Below, piece after piece: positions 37,667-45,032 of a DNA stretch of 64,000 nt. The position numbers were made by a program, and so were the translations under genes. The stretch comes from an uncultured Bacteroidia bacterium (GTDB lineage: Bacteria > Bacteroidota > Bacteroidia > Bacteroidales > Prolixibacteraceae): assembly GCA_903905505.1 (NCBI GenBank), contig CAIVGL010000011.1:124001-188000 (forward strand). The letters are read 5' to 3'. Below the pieces are notes generated by a model. The model made no database searches. It saw nothing but the letters and a program-made list of their open reading frames with translations, and was not told where the DNA came from. Each line of letters begins with the position of its first letter. The first letter of the stretch is position 1.

Positions 37667-38761
37667 TTAACTAGCGAAAATTACTTCATCCATACCTTGC
37701 TTTTGCGACTCAAGGACCTCTAGATAGCGCAGTTGTGCTTTGGTTCGAACAAGGTTATGACCGGCATATTCTGTTTTATAATAGGTGTCACCATTTAGAT
37801 AGTCGGTAAAGAATCGCATGGCTTGTTCCCAGGCCATATAAAGGCATGAAAAGGCTAAGTTTTCAATCTCTTTTGGGGTGAGAAATGATTTTGCTTTCGA
37901 AATATACCCTTTTGCAAACGCTTCGTAAATAGGTTTGTTGAAGGTTATTTTTTCCAGATTAGGTTCATCTTCAGGAGCCGTATTTCCCAGGGTACGTATA
38001 GCATCACCGAAATCATATAGAGCTGAACCCGGCATCACCGTGTCTAAGTCGATGACGCACAGTGAATTATTTTCTTGATCGAAAAGAATGTTGTTGATCT
38101 TCGTATCGTTATGGGTAATGCGCATCGGTAACGATTTATCATCCAGGGCACGCTGCAGCGAGGTCATGGAATCGGAGCGTTGCAGGATCTGGTCGATAAT
38201 CGCTTTGTTTTCAGAGACTCTACCAGCAAGATCTGCGGTGATTGCCGCTTGGAAATCTTTTAATCGCGATAGCCCATTGTGAAAATTAGGGATCGTCTCA
38301 ATTAATTTCTCGCCGGGCAAATCGGAAAGCTGCAGCTGAAAATGGCCAAAAGCACGAGCCGCATTATAGGCCTGTTCGGGCACTTGGATTAATTCTACAA
38401 CCCGACAATCTTTGATAAACAGAAATAGCGTCCAGAAATTTCCCTCTTCGTCATTGACAAACATCTTCCCATCTTTTGCCGGATAGTACGTCATCACTTT
38501 TCGTTCGACCTCTTTTTCACCTGAAGCCAAAAGCTTCTCACGAATATGGTTGGTACTGACCACGATGTTCTCCATCATCCCAGCGACATTTTTAAAAATC
38601 TTATGATTCTTGCGTTGGATGATGTAATTAGGTGCTTCAGCTGGAGATGTTTCAACCAAATAGGTGTCGTTGATATGACCAGTCCCAAATGAACGGATCG
38701 ATGAGATTGTTAGTTCTAGCTCAAATTCTTTGACCAGATCTATAAGTTTTTCTTCGTTCAT
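37667..38761 (-). CDS. Phosphotransferase, N-acetylhexosamine 1-kinase-like
   Basis: 364 residues of the aminoglycoside phosphotransferase fold. The catalytic loop is ITHNDTKINNILFD, where the Asp and Asn correspond to the HxD-x4-N kinase loop; the metal site is VIDLDTVMPGSALYDFGD. This HNDTKINN form is characteristic of NahK-type kinases (often misnamed mucin desulfatase), which phosphorylate GlcNAc/GalNAc at C1. It is the last gene of a minus-strand set with a nucleotidyltransferase and a FucP-type permease, consistent with capture and activation of an amino sugar. The exact sugar is unproven. Confidence 0.8.
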   Translation of the reverse strand: MNEEKLIDLVKEFELELTISSIRSFGTGHINDTYLVETSPAEAPNYIIQRKNHKIFKNVAGMMENIVVSTNHIREKLLASGEKEVERKVMTYYPAKDGKMFVNDEEGNFWTLFLFIKDCRVVELIQVPEQAYNAARAFGHFQLQLSDLPGEKLIETIPNFHNGLSRLKDFQAAITADLAGRVSENKAIIDQILQRSDSMTSLQRALDDKSLPMRITHNDTKINNILFDQENNSLCVIDLDTVMPGSALYDFGDAIRTLGNTAPEDEPNLEKITFNKPIYEAFAKGYISKAKSFLTPKEIENLAFSCLYMAWEQAMRFFTDYLNGDTYYKTEYAGHNLVRTKAQLRYLEVLESQKQGMDEVIFAS

Positions 38762-38809
38762 AAAAGAGTAGATAATAGTTGAAATTTTAGAATTGGATTC
38801 TTTAATAGA

Positions 38810-39709
38810 TTAGCTCCAAAGATGAGAGGGGTATTCCCCAGATTTAATCAAGGCCTTAATCTTATCTTGTACGAATGGTTTATCTTCTTGATAAGTAACC
38901 CCAAACCAAGGAGAGTCGCAGCTTAGAACCTTTGTTCTAACAGTACCTTTGACGATATTGTTGTTAATCACAAGAGGAATGTAAAATTCTGATTTTAACT
39001 CATTCCCATGATTTTTTAGAAACTCTTTAAAGTCTTCCGTAAGGTAGTTGAAAACATTTGGCTTAAGACCCCAGAAGTTCATCGAAACGGGTGTGTTTCC
39101 TTCTAGTTTAGTCCGATCTTCATCTTCGTAGAAAAAGATGCCATCTGACTCTCCGATGATCTTTGTCCGTTCAACGACAGTCGTTAGATTCCCAGCAGCA
39201 TCTGTATTGCAAACACCACGCGACACGGATCCAAACTCAGAAAGCGTGTTGGCAACATAATATCCAACCATCGCATATTCATTTTCGTCGGTAGAGGTGG
39301 TTAAAAAATCGGCCATGGCACGGTAGGCATTACCACCATAAAAATCATCCGCATTAATAACCGCAAATGGCTCTTTCGTTACAGGTTCTGCCATAAGTGT
39401 GGCATGAGCTGTTCCCCAAGGTTTTTCGCGCTCTGGATGGATGTTAAATCCACTAGGAATTTTATCTCGAGATTGATAGACATATTCAACTTCGATTCGA
39501 CCCTTCAGATTCGGCTCAAATCGCGCTTTAAATGCCTCAGCAAAATCTGTTCGAATCACAAATACGACCTTCCCAAACCCAGCTTTTATCGCATCGTAAA
39601 GCGAATAGTCAATAATCGCTTCCCCATTTGGACCTACTTCATCTAATTGTTTAAGACCGCCATAACGACTGCCCATGCCTGCCGCTAGAATTACTAATGT
39701 TGGTTTCAT
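38810..39709 (-). CDS. Sugar nucleotidyltransferase
   Basis: 299 residues. The N-terminal signature LVILAAGMGSRYGGLKQLDEVGPNG is the NTP-transferase Rossmann motif with the nucleotide-binding GMGSRYGG; VINADDFYGG holds the metal-binding aspartates and PVSMNFWGLKPNVF the sugar-site region. It lies between the permease and the kinase, so it may activate the kinase product to a nucleotide sugar, although the donor (UTP or other) is unknown. Confidence 0.82.
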   Translation of the reverse strand: MKPTLVILAAGMGSRYGGLKQLDEVGPNGEAIIDYSLYDAIKAGFGKVVFVIRTDFAEAFKARFEPNLKGRIEVEYVYQSRDKIPSGFNIHPEREKPWGTAHATLMAEPVTKEPFAVINADDFYGGNAYRAMADFLTTSTDENEYAMVGYYVANTLSEFGSVSRGVCNTDAAGNLTTVVERTKIIGESDGIFFYEDEDRTKLEGNTPVSMNFWGLKPNVFNYLTEDFKEFLKNHGNELKSEFYIPLVINNNIVKGTVRTKVLSCDSPWFGVTYQEDKPFVQDKIKALIKSGEYPSHLWS

Positions 39710-39730
39710 TTTTTGAACTTTATTTTATTG

Positions 39731-39787
39731 AAAAACATCCATGAACTCTTCTACTCAGTGGTTGAAAAGAAGGTCATGGATGTTTTA
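39731..39787 (-). terminator. Strong hairpin between the permease and nucleotidyltransferase genes
   Basis: A 13-bp perfect inverted repeat (AAAACATCCATGA at 39732-39744 and TCATGGATGTTTT at 39774-39786), extended inward by CTTCT/AGAAG. On the minus strand it is followed by a short T run. It sits about 50 bases downstream of the permease stop and would stop or reduce transcription into the next two genes. Confidence 0.65.
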
Positions 39788-39836
39788 TTAGTTTAATATC
39801 TTGATGATTTGTCCTTCAAGATCATTGATCAACTAA

Positions 39837-41045
39837 TTATTTTCTGATTTTATGACCGCTTAAGGCATAATAAAGGATAAACAAAAAGCATGGAACGGCT
39901 ACCCAATAGGCCTGTTGCGCGCCATAAGCGTCTTTTAAGAATCCGTAAATTGTTGGAACGACTGCTCCACCTACAATGGCAATAACCAATAAAGAAGAGC
40001 CAGCTTTAGTAAATCTACCTAGATCGGCAATTGCTAACGGCCAAAGTGCTGGCCACATCAATGAGCATCCAAGGGCCATTAATGAGATAAACCAGATAGA
40101 TAGTGACTCCGTAACGAAAACAACCATTAAAGATCCAATTAACGCTACAATGGCACAAATCAATAGGGCTTTTGCTTGACTAAGGTGTTTCGGGATAAAG
40201 ATTACTCCACAGATATAACCAATTACCATTCCAATAGGTGCTATCCAAGCATACAATCCTGGGTTTGGAAGATTAATGCTTGTCGCATAATCCACTAAAG
40301 TTCCCAATGAAATAGTCTCAACACCTACATATAAGAAGAGTGTTAATCCACCTAAAAGAAGATGAGGGAACTCCCAGATCGATTTTTTGTTGGCCGCATA
40401 AGCACAATCTTCTGTGCTATCTTCTTCCCCAGCAGCAGCCACTTCAGGTAGCGGTGAGAAATAGGCTAATACACCCAGAAGAATAAATACGCCGATGATG
40501 ATGTAAAAAGGCAAATTGATATCTGTAAGTTGCACATCTGCAACATTTTTGCTAATTACAAGTGACAAAAATAGGGGAGCAATAGGCCAAGCTAATTTGT
40601 TTGCGATACCCATGATACTCATTCTCTTTGCCGCACTTTCAATAGGGCCAAGGATTGTAATGTATGGGTTAACAGAGGCTTGTAAGAAGGCATTTCCCAT
40701 TCCACTAATAAAAGAGGCAAACAAGAAGAGGGGTAAACTACCTAATCTCGCCGAAGGGATAAAGAGATAAAAACCTGCAGCAAACATTAGAAAGGAGAGT
40801 GCCATGGTATTCTTGTAGCCAATTTTGCCAATCACCAAAGAGGCGGGATAGCCAAAGATTAGAAAGGCAGAGAAAGTCGCTGCAAGAACAAGATAAGATT
40901 GTCCGGATGAGATATTAAGCGCCTTGCTTAATAAGGGGATTAAATAACTATTTATTCCCAAAGCAAAGCCAATGGCAAAAAACATGATCCCTACAATAAT
41001 CAGTGGTAAGAGGTAGCTCTTTTTGATGGTCTGATTCATCTCCAT
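39837..41045 (-). CDS. FucP-type sugar MFS permease
   Basis: 402 residues with about twelve membrane segments. FHS-family features include FAIGFALGINSYLIPLLSKALNIS at the first helix and GMGNAFLQASVNPYITILGP, close to the Q-x3-NPY motif of fucose/hexose permeases and NagP-type GlcNAc permeases. Together with the downstream kinase and nucleotidyltransferase the likely substrate is an amino sugar. Start codon is assigned to the MEM at 41045; MNQ two codons later is an alternative. Confidence 0.82.
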   Translation of the reverse strand: MEMNQTIKKSYLLPLIIVGIMFFAIGFALGINSYLIPLLSKALNISSGQSYLVLAATFSAFLIFGYPASLVIGKIGYKNTMALSFLMFAAGFYLFIPSARLGSLPLFLFASFISGMGNAFLQASVNPYITILGPIESAAKRMSIMGIANKLAWPIAPLFLSLVISKNVADVQLTDINLPFYIIIGVFILLGVLAYFSPLPEVAAAGEEDSTEDCAYAANKKSIWEFPHLLLGGLTLFLYVGVETISLGTLVDYATSINLPNPGLYAWIAPIGMVIGYICGVIFIPKHLSQAKALLICAIVALIGSLMVVFVTESLSIWFISLMALGCSLMWPALWPLAIADLGRFTKAGSSLLVIAIVGGAVVPTIYGFLKDAYGAQQAYWVAVPCFLFILYYALSGHKIRK

Positions 41046-41183
41046 TTTAGTTAGTGGTTTAATTAAGTTAAATTAAGTTTTACAATACACAGATGCGAAA
41101 ATAATCATTTTTGATTGTTAGCCGCTATGATTCTAATTTTCTTCGGAATTTTGATCGTTTTAGATCTGACAGCCACTTTGAAA

Positions 41184-41708
41184 TTACAAATCTTCGTTTT
41201 TATACCAACCTGCATAGGTATGGTAGTTATTGGCAATGCGGTTGATTTCACCTTCTAGTAACTCTGGACTTATATCTTTAATCTTTTTTGCAGGAGAGCC
41301 ACCATAGACGGATCCAGATTCGATGATAGTCCCTTTTGTGACCACTGCTCCAGCTGCCACAATTGAATTGCTGTTTACTATGGCATCATCTAAGACAACG
41401 GCATTTATTCCAATCAGGACATTGTCGTGAATGGTGCATCCATGGACCACTGCGCCATGTGCAATAGATACATTATTGCCAATAGTGGTAGGGGATTTCT
41501 GATAAGTAGCATGAATTACAGCATTATCTTGGATATTTACATTATTTCCAATCTTGATGTAGTGCACATCACCACGCAGAATGGCACCATACCAAATGCT
41601 GCAATTGTCACCTATTGAGGTCTCTCCAATGATCACTGCTGTTTCAGCGAACCAACAATTTTTTCCAAATGTTGGTTGTTTACCTTTTAATGCTTTAATG
41701 ATAGCCAT
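41184..41708 (-). CDS. Gamma-carbonic anhydrase-like hexapeptide-repeat protein
   Basis: 174 residues built of left-handed beta-helix hexapeptide repeats (IGETSIGDNCSIWYGAILRGD, IKIGNNVNIQDNAVIHA, VLIGINAVVLDD). Zinc ligand positions are filled by H66, H84 and H89, as in the YrdA/PaaY/gamma-CA group. The family includes real carbonic anhydrases and proteins with other roles; activity is not certain. Transcribed alone, with a -7 box about 28 bases upstream. Confidence 0.88.
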   Translation of the reverse strand: MAIIKALKGKQPTFGKNCWFAETAVIIGETSIGDNCSIWYGAILRGDVHYIKIGNNVNIQDNAVIHATYQKSPTTIGNNVSIAHGAVVHGCTIHDNVLIGINAVVLDDAIVNSNSIVAAGAVVTKGTIIESGSVYGGSPAKKIKDISPELLEGEINRIANNYHTYAGWYKNEDL

Positions 41709-41735
41709 TCTGTCAAAAATTTAAAATTTGAAGAC

Positions 41736-41743
41736 CAAAATTA
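41736..41743 (-). promoter_or_regulatory. Candidate -7 box for the gamma-CA-like gene
   Basis: TAATTTTG on the minus strand fits TAnnTTTG, with about 20 nt of leader. The -33 element is weak. Confidence 0.4.
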
Positions 41744-41925
41744 ATAATATACACGCAATACCGAAGGATTAAATCGGACCGTATTTTACAAACCTAACTA
41801 TTAATGAATAATTCTCCTGGTTTGCAACGTCGAACGGAATCATTTTACATGTAGACCCTTGTTTATAATCCGTCTAAAATACTCCATATTAGTGGATATC
41901 AATGGCAAATATCAACCTAGTTAGT

Positions 41926-41933
41926 TACTTTTG
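41926..41933 (+). promoter_or_regulatory. Candidate -7 box for korAB
   Basis: TACTTTTG fits TAnnTTTG. No clear -33 element is seen, and the leader would be long, so this is tentative. Confidence 0.35.
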
Positions 41934-42079
41934 CTGTGCATAACCATTAACGAATATCTCTTAGGGTCTACAACCTATTTCACTGATTTTTTTCTATTGT
42001 TTAGTCGATGGGTTTGACCAGTTAATGTGCAATCCGCATATAGATTTCATAAGTAGTTGAAATATAAATACTTATTTTT

Positions 42080-43924
42080 ATGGGCAATACGAAAATTGTT
42101 GAACTGGAAGAGGTTGCAATCCGGTTTTCTGGCGATTCCGGTGACGGAATGCAATTAACTGGAGCACTTTTTTCAGATACCTCCGCGTTATTTGGTAACG
42201 ACATCTCTACCTTTCCAGATTATCCATCCGAGATTAGAGCCCCTCAAGGGACAATTGGTGGGATAAGTGGGTTTCAAGTTCAATTTGGGAAAAGCAGGAT
42301 TAAAACTCCGGGTGACTTTGCACATGTGCTGGTGGCCATGAATCCAGCAGCTGTAAAAGCAAACGCTAGCTTTATGAGTCCTGGCGGTACAATTTTCTAT
42401 GATGTGGACAGCTTTACTCAAAAGAACTTTGATAAAGCTAAACTAAAGACTGATGACCCCTTTGAAGAGTGCAATCTTCAAGATTTCATAAAAGTTGCAG
42501 TCCCGATCACCAGCATGACAAGAGAAGCTTTAAAAGATCTGGATATCGATAATAAGAGTATTCTTCGAAGCAAGAATATGTTTGCACTCGGTTTAATTTG
42601 TTGGGTATTTAGTAAGCCTCTCGATTATATAGAGAAATTTATCAATCGCAAATTTGCCAAAAGTCCGATCGTCGTAGAGACGAACTTACGTGTTTTACAT
42701 GCGGGATGGAATTATGGTCTTACCTTAGAGCATCTTACACCTCGTTATGTTGTGCATCCGGCTGAGATTGAAAAAGGGACCTACCGCAATATTAACGGAA
42801 ATTTAGCTACGGCATGGGGCTTGTTGGCCGCATCGCAAAAGGCTGGTCTTGATTTGTTTATTGGTTCATATCCGATAACCCCAGCAACTGAAATTCTTCA
42901 AGCTTTAGCCGATCGCAAAGATCTAGGTGTTAAGAGTTTTCAAGCAGAGGATGAGATTGCTGGTATATGCACCGCCATTGGAGCCTCGTTTGCTGGCAAA
43001 CTTGCTGTTACCACCACATCAGGTCCTGGCTTTGCTTTAAAATCAGAAGCTTTAGGTTTGAGCGTCATGGCTGAGCTACCCTTGGTGGTGGTGAATGTTC
43101 AACGTGGAGGACCTTCAACTGGACTTCCTACCAAAACCGAACAGTCTGATTTACTTCAAACATTATATGGTCGAAATGGCGAGAGTCCACTGGTTGTCAT
43201 TGCAGCTTCTTCACCCTCTGATTGTTTTCACTTTGCTTATATGGCAGCTAAGATCGCTTTGGAGCGCATGGTTCCTGTGGTTCTTCTAACCGATGGATTT
43301 TTAGGAAATGGTTCAGAGCCTTGGCGAATACCTAAGTTGGCTGAACTAGCTTCTATTACTCCGCGAATCGCTACTAATCCAGAGATATTTAAGCCGTATT
43401 CGCGTGATGCTCAAACATTAGCTCGCGATTGGGCTTTCCCTGGTATGGATGGCTACCAACATCGAATTGGTGGTCTTGAAAAAGATGCAGCTGGAAATGT
43501 GAGTCATGATCCAGCTAATCATCAACGAATGACTGATATACGTGAGGCAAAAGTAAACAAGGTTGTGGAGTTGGTTCCTGATCTAGAAGTGATCGGTGAT
43601 GCCAAAGGTGATTTATTGGTCGTTGGATGGGGTGGTACTTATGGGTATATGGATGGAGCTGTAAGAGATTTGCAATCCAAAGGTGTAGCCATTGGATTGG
43701 CTCATTTTAATTATATCAAACCACTACCAGCTAATACAGCAGCCGTATTCTCGCAATTTAAAAAGATTGTCGTTTGTGAACTTAACCTAGGTCAGTTTGC
43801 GGCTTATCTGCGAGATAAAATGCCGAACTTTCACTATCATCAATACAATAAAGTTCAGGGATTACCATTTACAGTCATTGAATTAGTCGAAAATTTTGAA
43901 AAGCTTTTGGAGGATAAAAAATGA
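42080..43924 (+). CDS. korA: 2-oxoglutarate:ferredoxin oxidoreductase, alpha subunit (gamma-alpha fusion)
   Basis: 614 residues. The first 200 are the gamma-type domain (FSGDSGDGMQLTGALFS, then PSEIRAPQGTIGGISGFQVQFG), fused to the alpha domain beginning GNLATAWGLLAASQKAGLDLFIGSYPITPATEILQ and including QAEDEIAGICTAIGASFAGK and TTTSGPGFALKSEALGL. With the adjacent beta subunit it forms the KorAB-type enzyme that oxidises 2-oxoglutarate (or makes it reductively) with ferredoxin. Other 2-oxoacids are possible. It overlaps korB by four bases (ATGA). Confidence 0.9.
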   Translation: MGNTKIVELEEVAIRFSGDSGDGMQLTGALFSDTSALFGNDISTFPDYPSEIRAPQGTIGGISGFQVQFGKSRIKTPGDFAHVLVAMNPAAVKANASFMSPGGTIFYDVDSFTQKNFDKAKLKTDDPFEECNLQDFIKVAVPITSMTREALKDLDIDNKSILRSKNMFALGLICWVFSKPLDYIEKFINRKFAKSPIVVETNLRVLHAGWNYGLTLEHLTPRYVVHPAEIEKGTYRNINGNLATAWGLLAASQKAGLDLFIGSYPITPATEILQALADRKDLGVKSFQAEDEIAGICTAIGASFAGKLAVTTTSGPGFALKSEALGLSVMAELPLVVVNVQRGGPSTGLPTKTEQSDLLQTLYGRNGESPLVVIAASSPSDCFHFAYMAAKIALERMVPVVLLTDGFLGNGSEPWRIPKLAELASITPRIATNPEIFKPYSRDAQTLARDWAFPGMDGYQHRIGGLEKDAAGNVSHDPANHQRMTDIREAKVNKVVELVPDLEVIGDAKGDLLVVGWGGTYGYMDGAVRDLQSKGVAIGLAHFNYIKPLPANTAAVFSQFKKIVVCELNLGQFAAYLRDKMPNFHYHQYNKVQGLPFTVIELVENFEKLLEDKK

Positions 43925-44937
43925 TAGAAGTATTAGAATATACCTTGAAAGATTTTAAGAGCGAGAACGAGGTTCGCTGGTGCCCAGGATGTGGCGACCA
44001 TGCCGTGCTGAACGCTATTCAAAAAGCAATGGCGAATCTGGGTGTTAGGCAAGAAGATTTTGCCGTTATATCCGGCATTGGATGTTCATCTCGCTTTCCA
44101 TACTATATGAGTACCTATGGGTTTCACACCATTCACGGTCGTGCTGCAGCTGTAGCCTCGGGCGTAAAATGTGCGAACCCAAATCTTTCTGTTTGGGAGA
44201 TAACGGGCGATGGCGATGCTTTGGCTATTGGTGGAAACCATTTTATTCATGTCATTCGACGTAATATTGACATAAACATTATCTTGTTTAATAACAAGAT
44301 TTATGGACTTACGAAGGGTCAGTATTCACCGACCTCTGATTGTGGGGCTGTCACTAAAACATCTCCACAAGGGACGATCGAGAGTCCATTTATTCCAGGT
44401 CAGTTAGTGCTTGGTGCAAGAGGGACTTTCTTTGCGCGGTGTGTGGATAACAACATGAAAAATTCGCAAGAAGTTTATGAGCAGGCGGCTAAGCATAAAG
44501 GGACTTCCGTGGTTGAGGTGTTGCAAAATTGCATCATATTCAACGATGGAATTCATGCAGAGATCTCCGATCCTAAAATGCGGGAAGAGCGTCAGATATT
44601 TCTTAAACACGGTGAACCAATGATCTTTGGAACTGAAAAAAATAAGGGACTGATGTTTGAAAAGGCCATGCTTAAAGTGGTTACCATTGGCGAAAATGGA
44701 GTTACTCTTGACGATATTCTTATTCATGATGTGACTGAACCTTATGGGTATGTTCATCAGCAATTAATAGGGATGAAGTTACCTGAATATCCTATTGCTA
44801 TGGGTGTGATACGTGCCGTCGAAGCTCCAGTTTATGATCAGATGATGGAACAGCAAATCGCAGAGGTTCAAAGCAAATCAAAAATTAAATCAATCGACGA
44901 TCTACTTAACAGCGGTAATACCTGGATTGTAGACTAA
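43921..44937 (+). CDS. korB: 2-oxoglutarate:ferredoxin oxidoreductase, beta subunit
   Basis: 338 residues. Cysteines for the 4Fe-4S cluster include those in RWCPGCGDH and SGIGCSSR. The thiamine diphosphate-binding motif is ITGDGDALAIGGNHF followed by NNKIYGLTKGQYSPTS. Size and order match the two-subunit KorAB of Bacteroidota. Overlapping start with korA suggests translational coupling, and a strong terminator ends the operon. Confidence 0.9.
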   Translation: MIEVLEYTLKDFKSENEVRWCPGCGDHAVLNAIQKAMANLGVRQEDFAVISGIGCSSRFPYYMSTYGFHTIHGRAAAVASGVKCANPNLSVWEITGDGDALAIGGNHFIHVIRRNIDINIILFNNKIYGLTKGQYSPTSDCGAVTKTSPQGTIESPFIPGQLVLGARGTFFARCVDNNMKNSQEVYEQAAKHKGTSVVEVLQNCIIFNDGIHAEISDPKMREERQIFLKHGEPMIFGTEKNKGLMFEKAMLKVVTIGENGVTLDDILIHDVTEPYGYVHQQLIGMKLPEYPIAMGVIRAVEAPVYDQMMEQQIAEVQSKSKIKSIDDLLNSGNTWIVD

Positions 44938-44956
44938 CGATTCGGAATAGTTCTAG

Positions 44957-44980
44957 AAAGAGGGACTTCGGTCCCTTTTT
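44957..44980 (+). terminator. Terminator after korB
   Basis: AGGGAC-TTCG-GTCCCT hairpin (stable UUCG-type tetraloop), stem extended by AAAG/TTTT pairs, running into a T tract. It lies about 20 bases past the korB stop. Confidence 0.88.
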
Positions 44981-45032
44981 CTGTTTTGTACTGATTATAG
45001 TTAATTTTAGGTGTTGAATTAGCTTTTGTCGT

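Larger units (their letters stand above)
41709..42079. other. 371-base divergent intergenic region
   Basis: Contains candidate promoters in both directions: a minus-strand -7 box at 41736-41743 and a plus-strand one at 41926-41933. No coding frame or known RNA was recognised. The plus-strand leader before korA would be about 140 nt. Confidence 0.5.

Noticed and set aside
37647-37676. CGCTAG...CTAGCG inverted repeat between the MFS and kinase genes
   Set aside because: Short stem, long loop overlapping a stop codon and no T run; too weak for a terminator call.
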